Under the pieces are notes generated by a model. The model searched no databases. It worked only from the letters and a program-made list of their open reading frames with translations, and was not told where the DNA came from. From Clostridium sp. SY8519 (GTDB lineage: Bacteria > Bacillota > Clostridia > Lachnospirales > Lachnospiraceae), in contig NC_015737.1 of NCBI RefSeq assembly GCF_000270305.1, forward strand, positions 923,501 through 987,500: DNA of 64,000 bases, written 5' to 3'. Below, piece after piece: positions 50,986 through 58,702 of the stretch. Within the stretch, counting starts at the first letter, position 1, and each line of letters begins with the position of its first letter. A program made the translations under genes and the position numbers.

Positions 50986-52480
50986 ATCGAGTAGGAGGCG
51001 GTGACTAACCGCCGTCCTCTCACACCACCGTGCGTACCGTTCGGTACACGGCGGTTTCATTTCTTTTCTTTGTTCTTGGAAGTTTCCACTGTTTCCATAT
51101 ACACATACGTATTCTGTGGTAGAGCCATCCGTTGATGTCATCTATGTTATTCTTCATACTTGCAATTCCGTAGTAGTTAAGCCATCCCCTCGCATACACC
51201 TTGATTTTCTCAAGGCTTGGCTTGATTGACTGACATCGCTTACGGGAAGATAACTCCTTCCGTCCAGACTTAAACTTCTTCCATGACTTCGGATGAACTC
51301 GGACATAAATGCCTTTTCCGTTCCTTCCCAATGCAAAGCCAAGGAATTTAAAATTTCGGATCGCAAATACGCTGACAGTACCACTCTTTTCTCGGTTAAC
51401 TGTAAGTTTCAGCCTCTCCTCAAGATATTTTGTACTGCTTTCCAAGAGTCTCTCTGATGCCCGCTTGCTCTTTGCAAGAAGCACAATGTCATCTGCATAT
51501 CTTATGCATGGAACGCCTCTTTTCAAGAATTCTTGGTCGAACTCATTGAGGTAGACATTTGCCAGCAATGGGGATAGATTTCCACCTTGTGGTGAGCCTT
51601 TCTCTGTGTCAATGACTACTCCGTTCTCCATTACACCGCTTTTCAGATAGCGCTTTATCAACTGTACTACACGTTCATCTTTTACATTCTTTCGGAGAAG
51701 ATTGATGAGAATTTCGTGATTAAGAGTATCGAAGTACTTTGACAAGTCAAGGACTACAGCAAATGTATCGCCTTGTTCGGCATACTCCTTAACCTTGCGT
51801 ATTGCGTCTTTTGCACTTCTGTTCGGACGATAGCCATAGCTACCCCCTGCAAACAGCGGTTCATAGATTGGCACTAACTGTTGGGCTATTGCCTGTTGAA
51901 GTGTACGGTCTACCACTGTTGGTATGCCAAGCTTTCGCACACCACCATCTGCTTTGGGAACCTCAACTCGTCTTACTGGAGACGGAGTATACTTTCCACG
52001 ATAAATGCGGTCGGTTATCTCTTGTTGATGTTCCTTTAGATATGGAAGAGCCTCCTCAACGGTCATGCCATCAATTCCTGGCGCTCCCTTGTTTGCCTTG
52101 ACTCCTACTATGACCTCTGCTGACTTCTGTGCGTTCAGCATTGCTTTATGCAAGGGTTACCTCTTTCAAGGCGTACCGCACAGACCTCCCTAGGTACCAC
52201 ACGTTTCTTCCTCTCCATCCATCTGCCTCATCTATCATGCATGATTCCGTGTAGTTATTGGGCTTCGATTTGTCGTGCAACCTTACCCTCATGCATAACC
52301 TCCTATGAGATTTCTGTCCGTCAGACCAGAGATTTGCCCGTGAGTTAGTATTTTCCTCACATCCAGCTTCCTTCAGATTCCACCTCACGATGGACACCCT
52401 TGCCTTCGGCTATATCCTTCCCACTACCGGGTGGATTCGGGACTTTAACCCGTTAGAAACGTGCGCCGCTAGGCGCACAC
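50986..52480 (-). mobile_element. Group II intron with reverse transcriptase gene
   Basis: About 1.5 kb on the minus strand. The 5' end has GTGTGCGCC or GTGCGCC (at 52478-52480), both matching GUGYG, followed by a short helix and conserved intron-like sequence (AACGGGTTAAAGTCCCG, then GGATATAGCC). Near the 3' end, ACCGCCGTGTACC-gaac-GGTACGCACGGTGGT is a domain V-like hairpin and GGCGGTTAGTCACCGCC looks like domain VI with a bulged A. The 3' end is put at CTCGAT (50986). Its 5' end lies 14 bases after the stem of the terminator of the L,D-transpeptidase gene. Ends are approximate. Confidence 0.8.
51020..52153 (-). CDS. ltrA: Group II intron reverse transcriptase/maturase
   Basis: A 377-residue intron-encoded protein with the reverse transcriptase blocks NKGAPGIDGMTVEEALPYL, RRVEVPKADGGVRKLGIPTVVDRTLQQAIAQ, FAVVLDLSKYFDTLNHEIL, GSPQGGNLSPLLANVYLNEFD, CIRYADDIVLLAKS (YADD active site) and NREKSGTVSVFAIRNFKFLGF. 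The maturase domain X follows (KIKVYARGWLNYYGIA). No HNH endonuclease domain is seen at the C-terminus. The N-terminus is short: a stop lies 4 codons upstream in frame, and the start is a TTG at 52153 (AGAGG six bases away) or the ATG at 52141. The frame is intact, so splicing and mobility are possible. Confidence 0.92.
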   Translation of the reverse strand: MHKAMLNAQKSAEVIVGVKANKGAPGIDGMTVEEALPYLKEHQQEITDRIYRGKYTPSPVRRVEVPKADGGVRKLGIPTVVDRTLQQAIAQQLVPIYEPLFAGGSYGYRPNRSAKDAIRKVKEYAEQGDTFAVVLDLSKYFDTLNHEILINLLRKNVKDERVVQLIKRYLKSGVMENGVVIDTEKGSPQGGNLSPLLANVYLNEFDQEFLKRGVPCIRYADDIVLLAKSKRASERLLESSTKYLEERLKLTVNREKSGTVSVFAIRNFKFLGFALGRNGKGIYVRVHPKSWKKFKSGRKELSSRKRCQSIKPSLEKIKVYARGWLNYYGIASMKNNIDDINGWLYHRIRMCIWKQWKLPRTKKRNETAVYRTVRTVV

Positions 52481-52493
52481 GCCAAAAGGCTGT

Positions 52494-52535
52494 GAAAACC
52501 ATCGAACGTGATGGTTTCACAGCCTTTTTCTGTCA
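52494..52535 (-). terminator. Terminator of the L,D-transpeptidase gene, at the intron boundary
   Basis: On the minus strand GGCTGTGAAACCATC...GATGGTTTTCACAGCC is followed by TTTTGGC and then the intron 5' end. Confidence 0.85.
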
Positions 52536-52552
52536 GACGCTGTCTGCCAGCG

Positions 52553-53896
52553 TTAACGATAAGTTACAACTTTGGTATTTCTCGGAATGTTATTATAGAT
52601 CCACTTCGCATTGTTCAGTGCCAGACGGACACATCCGTGGGATGCGCCTGCGCCCATCGTTCCATCAATGATGTTTTTCGGTGAGCTGGACCGGTCATAA
52701 ATCACAGAGTGGAACAGGTAATTGCCGTGGAACTGTGTAAAGTACCAGCATCTTCCTCTTGTACCTGTGTCAAAATAGAGGCCCTTGTTGCCTACGGTAT
52801 ATTCGCCGGTGACTGTCGGTGTGGATGACTTTCCGTTGGTACAGGTCATGGTACGGACCTTTTTCCAGTTGCCTTTTGCGCCTTTGTATACACGCACCTG
52901 ATGAGAAGACAGGTTCACCAGAATCAGATATCCGGTACTGCTGGAATATTTCTGCGCTTTGGTATCCATGGCATCGCTTACTGTATTTGTCAGCGCGCCT
53001 TTTTTCTTCGGATCAAAGGTATAATATGTTTTGCCGATGCGGACCGTGCCGAAGGCCTGCTGCCCGTTCCTGTTATAGTAATATTTCTTTTTGTTCAGAA
53101 CCACCCAGCCGGTTTTCATGGCGCCGGTTTTCTTGTCAAAATAATAATATTTTCCGTTGATCTTGTGGCGCCCGTAGAAAAGCTTCGGTCCATAGTAATA
53201 CTTTTTGCCGCGGACCTTTTTCCAGCCTGTGCCCAGCGCGCCGCTTGACTTGAAGTAATATTTCGCGCCGCTGATGGTCTGGAATCCGGTGACTCCCTGG
53301 CCTTTCTTGTTGAAATAATACTTCGTGCCGTTGATCTTCACCCAGCCGCGGCCCAGCGCGCCGCTTGACTTTTTAAAGTAATACCAGGTGTTTTTTACCT
53401 TCTTCCGGCCGATATACCCTTTGCCGTCAGCACCGAAATAATATTTGACTCCCTTGATTTTTACCCAGCCATGACCCATAGCGCCGGATTTTTTCTTGAA
53501 ATAATACCAGGTGCCATTGACCTTTTGACGTCCGAACTGCTTAACTCCGTTAATATAATAATAAGTCACACCGTTTTCACGGACCAGGCCATTCTTTTTC
53601 TCTGGCGTTTCTCCGGTATTCGGCTTTTCAGAATCCGGGTTTTCCGTATTCGGATCTGTCGTTTCAGAGCCGCTTCCCGTGCTGCCGGTATCCTTATTTA
53701 AAGATTCATTTTCTTTTTCTGCTTCGGAAGTACGGACAGCAGCCTTTTTGGATACAGCTGCCGTATTCTGCGGCTGCACGCTTTCTGCTGCAAATGCAGC
53801 TGCAGGTACGCCTGCAAATGCCCCGGAACTAATCACCGCCGCGCAGACTGCGCCAACTGCGGGTTTCAGAAAAATCTTATTTTTCTTATTAATCAT
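52553..53896 (-). CDS. L,D-transpeptidase with cell-wall-binding repeats
   Basis: A 447-residue secreted enzyme. The signal peptide (1-36, AVISSGAFAGVPAAAFAAES) is followed by a disordered Glu/Thr/Pro-rich linker (40-105). Then come about nine cell-wall-binding repeats of about 20 residues (GWVKIKGVKYYFGADGKGYIG, GRGWVKINGTKYYFNKKGQG) up to about residue 310. The C-terminal YkuD domain (about 325-447) has YLILVNLSSHQVRVY, HGNYLFHSVIYD and the catalytic SHGCVRLALNNAKW. Such enzymes make 3-3 (L,D) crosslinks or attach wall polymers. The repeats resemble choline/glucan-binding repeats. It is followed by a terminator that abuts the group II intron. Confidence 0.93.
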   Translation of the reverse strand: MINKKNKIFLKPAVGAVCAAVISSGAFAGVPAAAFAAESVQPQNTAAVSKKAAVRTSEAEKENESLNKDTGSTGSGSETTDPNTENPDSEKPNTGETPEKKNGLVRENGVTYYYINGVKQFGRQKVNGTWYYFKKKSGAMGHGWVKIKGVKYYFGADGKGYIGRKKVKNTWYYFKKSSGALGRGWVKINGTKYYFNKKGQGVTGFQTISGAKYYFKSSGALGTGWKKVRGKKYYYGPKLFYGRHKINGKYYYFDKKTGAMKTGWVVLNKKKYYYNRNGQQAFGTVRIGKTYYTFDPKKKGALTNTVSDAMDTKAQKYSSSTGYLILVNLSSHQVRVYKGAKGNWKKVRTMTCTNGKSSTPTVTGEYTVGNKGLYFDTGTRGRCWYFTQFHGNYLFHSVIYDRSSSPKNIIDGTMGAGASHGCVRLALNNAKWIYNNIPRNTKVVTYR

Positions 53897-53981
53897 ATCA
53901 TCCCTACCTTTCTTTCTGTTTTTATTCTCTGCTGCAAGAAAAACAGACTATGACAGGCACATCGTAATCCCAGCAGTACTG

Positions 53982-54018
53982 ACAAAAAACCCGTATCCGA
54001 AGCCTGTGGCAGGATACG
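53982..54018 (-). terminator. Terminator of the amidase gene at 54137
   Basis: On the minus strand CGTATCC-tgccacaggcttc-GGATACG is followed by GGTTTTTTG. Confidence 0.8.
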
Positions 54019-54070
54019 AGTCTCTTAGATCTGATCTCTGTTTTCAACAGTATTTCTCTGCTGCTGTCTG

Positions 54071-54104
54071 TCTCCTGTCGTTCTCTACACACTATACGAC
54101 AGGA
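54071..54104. repeat. Hairpin between the amidase and transpeptidase genes
   Basis: CTCCTGTCG (54071-54079) and CGACAGGAG (54096-54104), a perfect 9-bp inverted repeat with a 16-base loop and no T-run. The function is unknown; it could be a processing or stability structure between the stop of one gene and the terminator. Confidence 0.45.
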
Positions 54105-54136
54105 GCATATCGCATGCAAGTCATGTTACCTAATTG

Positions 54137-54913
54137 TTAGATTTTTTTAAGATATTTCATAGCTACCCAGCCGGTCTTTCCCTTGTAGGTTACCTTTCCC
54201 CAGCTGCCGGAAACTTTTGTAATCTTTATACGGGTACCTTTTTTCTTTAACGTGTACCGCTTTCCGGATGAGGCCTTTGCCTTCTTTCGAACCGTCAGAT
54301 TCTTTGCTTTGGTTTTATAGGATCCCTTTTTATATTTTTTCGCGGATTTTTTTACTTTTACGCTCTCAATAGACACGTTTGCGGTATTGCCCTTATAACG
54401 CAGCACACCATACCATCTGCCTCCGCGATATCTGCTGATACTGATTTCCCTGCCGGAAGAGTCCCCGCTTCTGCCGTCATAATTTCTATGGGCTCCTACT
54501 AACTTTCCATTGCCTGCGTAAATCTCGGTATGGCCGTTTGCCAGCAGAATATCACCTTTCTGGAGATTTCTGCAGCTGGAGAGCTTCAGGGAGGATCCCT
54601 TGATGTACCGGAATCCTGCCTTGGTCAGGCGTGCTTTCAGATCTCCGGTATAAGATGCGCCGTTTGTGTCAAATCCTGCCCGTTTCAGAGAACGGATTAC
54701 CAGGGAGGAACAGTCATAATTTCTTCCCCAGCGGCCGGACTGGCTGTAGCCGTGGGAATTGTCCCTGGCCACATCCTTGGCTTCTTCCACATAATCGCTA
54801 ACCGATAAATTGGATGCCGCCCATGCGCTCTGTGCCGGAATCAGGGCTGTCAGCGCACATGCTGCTGCCGCAAAAATTATTCTGATTTTTTTCTTTGCTC
54901 TGTTATAAAACAC
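54137..54913 (-). CDS. Peptidoglycan amidase/endopeptidase with SH3 domain
   Basis: A 258-residue secreted wall hydrolase. The signal peptide (1-32, IIFAAAACALTALIPAQSAWA) is followed by a cysteine-peptidase-like domain (about 35-165) with NYDCSSLVIRSLKRAGFDTNGASYTGDLKARLTKAGFRYI (catalytic Cys), LQKGDILLANGHTEIYAGNGKLVGAHRN (His). This is the pattern of the phage-type Amidase_5/NlpC-like group. A basic linker (about 178-200) and a bacterial SH3-like domain (about 200-258, NLTVRKKAKASSGKRYTLKKKGTRIKITKVSGSWGKVTYKGKTGWVAMKYL) end the protein. A WalR box upstream suggests WalKR control. Confidence 0.88.
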   Translation of the reverse strand: MFYNRAKKKIRIIFAAAACALTALIPAQSAWAASNLSVSDYVEEAKDVARDNSHGYSQSGRWGRNYDCSSLVIRSLKRAGFDTNGASYTGDLKARLTKAGFRYIKGSSLKLSSCRNLQKGDILLANGHTEIYAGNGKLVGAHRNYDGRSGDSSGREISISRYRGGRWYGVLRYKGNTANVSIESVKVKKSAKKYKKGSYKTKAKNLTVRKKAKASSGKRYTLKKKGTRIKITKVSGSWGKVTYKGKTGWVAMKYLKKI

Positions 54914-55002
54914 TGGAAACTCCTGTTATTGAAAAACTATTTTATAAAAATTACATTTATTGTGTTTTTATTGCATTTATCTGTAATATTCTTATCTATT
55001 TT

Positions 55003-55019
55003 GTAACATTATTGTAACA
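55003..55019 (-). promoter_or_regulatory. WalR box upstream of the amidase gene
   Basis: Minus strand TGTTAC-aataa-TGTTAC, an exact match to TGTWAH-N5-TGTWAH, about 90 bases upstream of the start codon. Confidence 0.7.
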
Positions 55020-55080
55020 TAACATTGTTTTCCTGACTACCCTTATATTATAAACTTTTGATAAACAGGTCCCCACCAAT

Positions 55081-55109
55081 TTGACAAAGCGGATCTTCCA
55101 TTTTATAAT
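55081..55109 (+). promoter_or_regulatory. Consensus promoter of the DUF134-NifX gene
   Basis: TTGACA (55081-55086), 17 bases, TATAAT (55104-55109): a perfect sigma-A match. Confidence 0.9.
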
Positions 55110-55122
55110 CGACATATGTCGA
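55109..55122. promoter_or_regulatory. 14-bp palindrome over the transcription start
   Basis: TCGACATATGTCGA, a perfect palindrome directly after the -10 box, at or just before the expected +1. It is positioned as a repressor operator. Confidence 0.6.
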
Positions 55123-55150
55123 AAATAAAATGAAAAGGAGATGAATTTTC

Positions 55151-55939
55151 ATGCCAAGACCACCGCGCTGCAGACGCATCTGCGCCTTTCCCGCATACTG
55201 GAACTTTCTTCCGGAAGACGGCGGACCGAGCCCTCCTGTGGTTCTCAGTCTGGATGAATACGAAATGATCCGTCTGGCCGATTATGAAAATCTGACCCAT
55301 CAGCAGTGTGCTGCGCGGATGGACATTTCCAGAACCACTGCTACAGAAATTTACGAATCTGCCCGCCATAAAATTGCGGACAGTATTGTCAACGGCCGCC
55401 CGCTGCTGATCCGCGGCGGACACTACAGACTCTGCGACCGGCAAAACAGCCTGTGCTGCGGCAGTTCCTGCCATGCCATCTCCGGGTGTACCGATGCTTT
55501 GCCGGACGCATTAAGCAAAAAAGGAGCAACTGCTATGAGAATTGCTGTTACTTATAAAAACGGAAACATCTTCCCCCACTTCGGCCACACCGAACAGTTC
55601 AAGATCTACGATGTGGATAACAATACCATCACCCACCAGGAAATCGTGGGTACCAACGGTCAGGGGCACGGCGCCCTGGCAGGTTTTCTGCACAGCCTGC
55701 AGACAGACGCCCTGATCTGCGGCGGAATCGGCGGCGGTGCGCAGGCAGCGCTGAATGAGGCCGGTGTCCGTCTGTATGCCGGCGTGTCCGGAAGCGCCGA
55801 CGAGGCGGTCCGTTCCCTTCTGGACGGAAGTCTTGCCTTTGTGGAAAACGCAAACTGCAGCCATCACGACCACGAAAATCACAGCTGTGAAAGTCACGGC
55901 CCTGAAGGCCACGGCTGTGGCAGGCATTCCTGCCACTGA
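55151..55939 (+). CDS. DUF134 + NifX/dinitrogenase-cofactor domain fusion
   Basis: A 262-residue protein that joins two domains usually encoded separately. Residues 1-90 are DUF134, an RNA-polymerase-sigma-like winged helix (PRPPRCRRICAFPAYWNFLP ... LSLDEYEMIRLADYENLTHQQCAARMDISRTTATEIYESARHKIADSIV), with several cysteines. Residues 90-115 are a Cys-rich linker (LCDRQNSLCCGSSCHAISGC). Residues 128-230 are the dinitrogenase iron-molybdenum cofactor biosynthesis domain (RIAVTYKNGNIFPHFGHTEQFKIYDVDN ... LICGGIGGGAQAALNEAGVRLYAGV). The tail is rich in His, Cys and Glu (NCSHHDHENHSCESHGPEGH) and should bind metal. There is no nitrogenase here; such domains also carry metal clusters in non-nitrogen-fixing Clostridia. 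AAGGAG precedes the ATG. The Mrp gene follows. Confidence 0.9.
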   Translation: MPRPPRCRRICAFPAYWNFLPEDGGPSPPVVLSLDEYEMIRLADYENLTHQQCAARMDISRTTATEIYESARHKIADSIVNGRPLLIRGGHYRLCDRQNSLCCGSSCHAISGCTDALPDALSKKGATAMRIAVTYKNGNIFPHFGHTEQFKIYDVDNNTITHQEIVGTNGQGHGALAGFLHSLQTDALICGGIGGGAQAALNEAGVRLYAGVSGSADEAVRSLLDGSLAFVENANCSHHDHENHSCESHGPEGHGCGRHSCH

Positions 55940-55983
55940 ATGTAAAAATACCAGAAACCTAACAGAAAGCAGAGGAACTGATT

Positions 55984-56838
55984 ATGAAAGAAAACGAAAC
56001 TACATGCGCCAGCGCGTCTTCCTGTTCGAAAGAAAGCTGTGAAGGCTGCCCCAGCGCGGCAGGGGCAGCGCCGGAGAGCCTGCTGGAACAGCTGAATGCA
56101 TACTCTTCCGTAAAGAAAGTCATTGCGGTAGTCAGTGGAAAAGGAGGCGTGGGCAAATCCTTTGTCACCGCTTCCCTGGCATCCGCCATGCGGAAAAAGG
56201 GCTATGCAGTGGGTATCCTGGATGCGGATATTACAGGTCCTTCCATCCCGAAAATGTACGGCCTGCACGGACCGGCCACCGGAAGCGACATGGGTATCTT
56301 CCCGGCCGAAACCGCAGACGGCATCCGTGTCATGTCTGTGAACCTGCTGCTGGAGGATGAGGAAGCGCCGGTGGTCTGGCGCGGTCCGGTGATCTCCGGC
56401 ACCGTCAAGCAGTTCTGGTCCGATGTGGTCTGGGGCGATCTGGACTACCTGTTTGTGGATATGCCGCCGGGTACCGGCGACGTTCCACTGACAGTCTTTC
56501 AGTCCCTGCCGGTTGACGGCATTGTCATCGTCACCTCCCCGCAGGAACTGGTGGGCATGATTGTGAAAAAGGCCTACCATATGGCACAGATGATGAATGT
56601 TCCGGTCCTGGGCATCGTAGAGAACTTTAGCTGGCTGAAATGTCCGGACTGCGGAAAGCAGATCCGGGTCTTCGGTGAAAGCCATGTGGAGGAAGCCGCT
56701 GCCGAGATCCATGTACCGGTGCTGGCGAAGCTGCCCATCGAACCTTCCTATGCGGAGAAGGCGGATGCCGGTCAGTTTGACCAGACAGAGAATCCTCACC
56801 TGGACGAAGCAGTCGCTGCTGTCGAAGCGCTTTCCTGA
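55984..56838 (+). CDS. Mrp/NBP35-family Fe-S carrier ATPase
   Basis: A 284-residue P-loop protein of the Mrp/ApbC/Nbp35 family, which binds and delivers [4Fe-4S] clusters. The N-terminus has CASASSCSKESCEGCP (four cysteines). The deviant Walker A is VVSGKGGVGKSFVTASLASAM, then GILDADITGPSIPKMYGL, and YLFVDMPPGTGDVPLTVFQSLPVDGIVIVTSPQELVG. A CPDCGKQIRVFG motif near residue 220 holds the CxxC that bridges clusters between monomers. It starts 45 bases after the DUF134-NifX gene and belongs to the same transcript. Together the pair looks like a cluster-assembly or cofactor-trafficking unit. Confidence 0.94.
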   Translation: MKENETTCASASSCSKESCEGCPSAAGAAPESLLEQLNAYSSVKKVIAVVSGKGGVGKSFVTASLASAMRKKGYAVGILDADITGPSIPKMYGLHGPATGSDMGIFPAETADGIRVMSVNLLLEDEEAPVVWRGPVISGTVKQFWSDVVWGDLDYLFVDMPPGTGDVPLTVFQSLPVDGIVIVTSPQELVGMIVKKAYHMAQMMNVPVLGIVENFSWLKCPDCGKQIRVFGESHVEEAAAEIHVPVLAKLPIEPSYAEKADAGQFDQTENPHLDEAVAAVEALS

Positions 56839-56852
56839 ACGATCGCCAACTG

Positions 56853-56900
56853 AAAAAAAGAGAACCTTGTACCTGCTGCAGATACAAGGTTCTCTTTTTT
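56853..56900. terminator. Bidirectional terminator after the Mrp gene and metA
   Basis: AAAAAAGAGAACCTTGTA ... TACAAGGTTCTCTTTTTT. Confidence 0.9.
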
Positions 56901-56949
56901 CTTTGTCAGATGCAGACAGCGGTCTGCTGCCTGGGATGAACACAGAAGA

Positions 56950-57927
56950 TTACTGTTTCGCGGGGAGTCCGGACGAGGAATGCGCCAGACTGGTATCTTT
57001 GCCCGGTGCCTGTCCCTTTGCATCCAGATCATAAGGTGTTGTCTGGTATACATAATAGTTCAGCCAGTTGGAGAACATCAGCTGACCGGCCGAACGCCAG
57101 GTGACCAGCGGTTTTTTCTTCGGATCATCATTTGGAAAATAATTCACCGGAACATTTGGATGGATTCCCTTTTCGAGGTCGCGCAAATATTCCAGCGCCA
57201 GGGTATTGGCGTCATATTCCAGATGACAAAGGACAAAGAATTTGCTGGAATCGGTTGTCTTTATAAATGTAGGGCCGCCGTTCTCCGTATCGGCCAGTAT
57301 CTCCAGTTCCGGTACTTTCAGTACATCCTCTGACAGGACACCCACTTCCCGGGAATGGGGCGCATGGAAAATATCATCAAATCCCCGGACAAAAGGAGAA
57401 CTTTTTTTCAGTACGCGATTTTTGTATACACCGGACATTTTTTCGTCATACATTACCGTGGGCACTCCGTAGTGATAATACAGTCCGGCCAGTGCCCCCC
57501 AGCAGATATACATCGTGCAGTGCACATGGGTCTCCGCCCAGTCCATGATTTTGCACAGTTCTGCCCAGTAGCTCACATCTTCATAGGCCATATCTGCCAG
57601 CGGCGCCCCGGTAATGATCATCCCATCGAACCGTCGGTGTTCGATTCTGCTGAAAGTCGTATAAAATGACTCCATATGATTTTCATTGACGTGCTGCGGT
57701 TTGTAACTTTCCGTCTGCAGGAATTCCACCTGCACCTGCAGCGGCGTATTGGACAGCCTCCGCAGCAGCTGGGTCTCTGTCACAATCTTTGTAGGCATCA
57801 GATTCAGAATGACTACATTCAAAGGACGAATATCCTGATGCATCGCCCTGTGCTCCGTCATTACAAATATGTTCTCACTTTCCAGTGTTGCTCTGGCCGG
57901 CAGCTGGTCCGGTATTTTGATTGGCAT
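56950..57927 (-). CDS. metA: Homoserine O-acyltransferase MetA
   Basis: A 325-residue MetA that acylates homoserine, the first step of methionine synthesis. The start at 57927 (MPIKIPDQLPARATLESENIF) follows AAAGGAGG; the longer frame lacks family sequence. The catalytic Cys142 is in MYICWGALAG and His-x-Glu in CHLEYDANTLALEYLRD. The conserved ends LNLMPTKIVTETQLLRRL and WRSAGQLMFSNWLNYYVYQTTPY are present. Residue 111, which in characterised homologues separates succinyl-CoA (Gly) from acetyl-CoA (Glu) users, is alanine here. Leader: a promoter at 57982-58010 with a hairpin (57953-57973) close to the ribosome binding site. Confidence 0.96.
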   Translation of the reverse strand: MPIKIPDQLPARATLESENIFVMTEHRAMHQDIRPLNVVILNLMPTKIVTETQLLRRLSNTPLQVQVEFLQTESYKPQHVNENHMESFYTTFSRIEHRRFDGMIITGAPLADMAYEDVSYWAELCKIMDWAETHVHCTMYICWGALAGLYYHYGVPTVMYDEKMSGVYKNRVLKKSSPFVRGFDDIFHAPHSREVGVLSEDVLKVPELEILADTENGGPTFIKTTDSSKFFVLCHLEYDANTLALEYLRDLEKGIHPNVPVNYFPNDDPKKKPLVTWRSAGQLMFSNWLNYYVYQTTPYDLDAKGQAPGKDTSLAHSSSGLPAKQ

Positions 57928-57952
57928 GCAGTATTCCTCCTTTAAAAATATT

Positions 57953-57973
57953 GGCTCCAACTGTGCTGGAGCC
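57953..57973 (-). promoter_or_regulatory. Hairpin in the metA 5' leader
   Basis: Minus strand GGCTCCA-gcacagt-TGGAGCC, then AATATTTTT and the AAAGGAGG ribosome binding site. It lies within 30 bases of the predicted transcript start, so it is not a long riboswitch; it could limit or stabilise translation. Confidence 0.6.
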
Positions 57974-57981
57974 TGACCTTT

Positions 57982-58010
57982 ATTGTACTGTGTCCGGCGC
58001 AAGAAATCAA
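57982..58010 (-). promoter_or_regulatory. Promoter of metA
   Basis: Minus strand TTGATT (58005-58010), 17 bases, TACAAT (57982-57987). Confidence 0.55.
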
Positions 58011-58211
58011 CTGTTTCCTTCCACGCTTCTGAGACCTCTTCCGAAGCCCCATCCTGTCATTCTCCCGGAACTTATGCGAATCTGACGGATCTGTTTTTTC
58101 TCAGGTTCCGACGATCCTGTTCTTTTACGCTCTGCTGTGGTAAAATGTTTTCAGCTGCCCGATCACACTGCAGCATTCATTTCAGAAGATTTCAGAAAGA
58201 AGGTTTTTCCT

Positions 58212-58682
58212 ATGAACATACGAAGAGCGCAGTCCCGTGATATTTCCGGCATTCTCAGTCTGCTGGCACAGGTAAACTTGGTGCACCATCTCGGCCGCCC
58301 GGATCTGTTTAAAAAACACACCAAATATTCCCGGGAAGATCTGGAACAGATGCTTCCCGATGACAGCCGCCCGATATTTGTAGGCGTTTCGGAAGACACC
58401 GGAGAAGTTCTGGGATACGGCTTCTGTATTTTTCAGCAGGCCGTCAATGACAGTATCCTTACCGATGTGAAAACCCTTTATATCGACGACATCTGTGTCG
58501 ATGAGAAGGCCCGGGGACATCATGTGGCCACCGAAATCTTTCAGTATATCCGGGAATTTGCCCGTTCCAGCGGTGTCTACCACATCACGCTGAATGTCTG
58601 GGAACTGAATGACGGTGCCAGACGCTTTTATGAGGCGATGGGAATGAAGCCCATGCGCACAACAATGGAAACGATCCTCTAA
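58212..58682 (+). CDS. GNAT-family N-acetyltransferase
   Basis: A 156-residue acetyltransferase using acetyl-CoA; the start at 58212 follows AGAAAGAAGG. The fold begins with MNIRRAQSRDISGILSLLAQV. The acetyl-CoA loop is YIDDICVDEKARGHHVATEIFQYIREFARSSGV (V/I-D-x-x-R-x-x-x-A form), followed by HITLNVWELNDGARRFYEAMGMKPMRTTMETIL. The RGHHVA loop has the Q/R-x-x-G-x-G/A pattern with two His residues instead of the usual hydrophobics. The substrate is not predictable. It is convergent with the NUDIX gene (20-base gap). Confidence 0.9.
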   Translation: MNIRRAQSRDISGILSLLAQVNLVHHLGRPDLFKKHTKYSREDLEQMLPDDSRPIFVGVSEDTGEVLGYGFCIFQQAVNDSILTDVKTLYIDDICVDEKARGHHVATEIFQYIREFARSSGVYHITLNVWELNDGARRFYEAMGMKPMRTTMETIL

Positions 58683-58702
58683 GCTGTGGCACAGATCCGA
58701 TC

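Noticed and set aside
49837..51141. A 434-codon minus-strand frame
   Set aside because: It is antisense to the YeiH gene, which has all family motifs, and runs into the intron; no independent family is visible.
52141..52397. A frameshift separating a longer N-terminus of the intron reverse transcriptase
   Set aside because: The upstream sequence looks like intron RNA (structured, no RT motifs), and the first RT block is complete in the annotated frame.
55151..55939. Nitrogenase cofactor gene
   Set aside because: There are no nif structural genes in the window; the NifX-like domain also occurs in non-diazotrophs.
57953..58150. SAM riboswitch or T-box in the metA leader
   Set aside because: The promoter is too close to the gene for either, and no AGGGTGGNACCGCG or S-box core is present.
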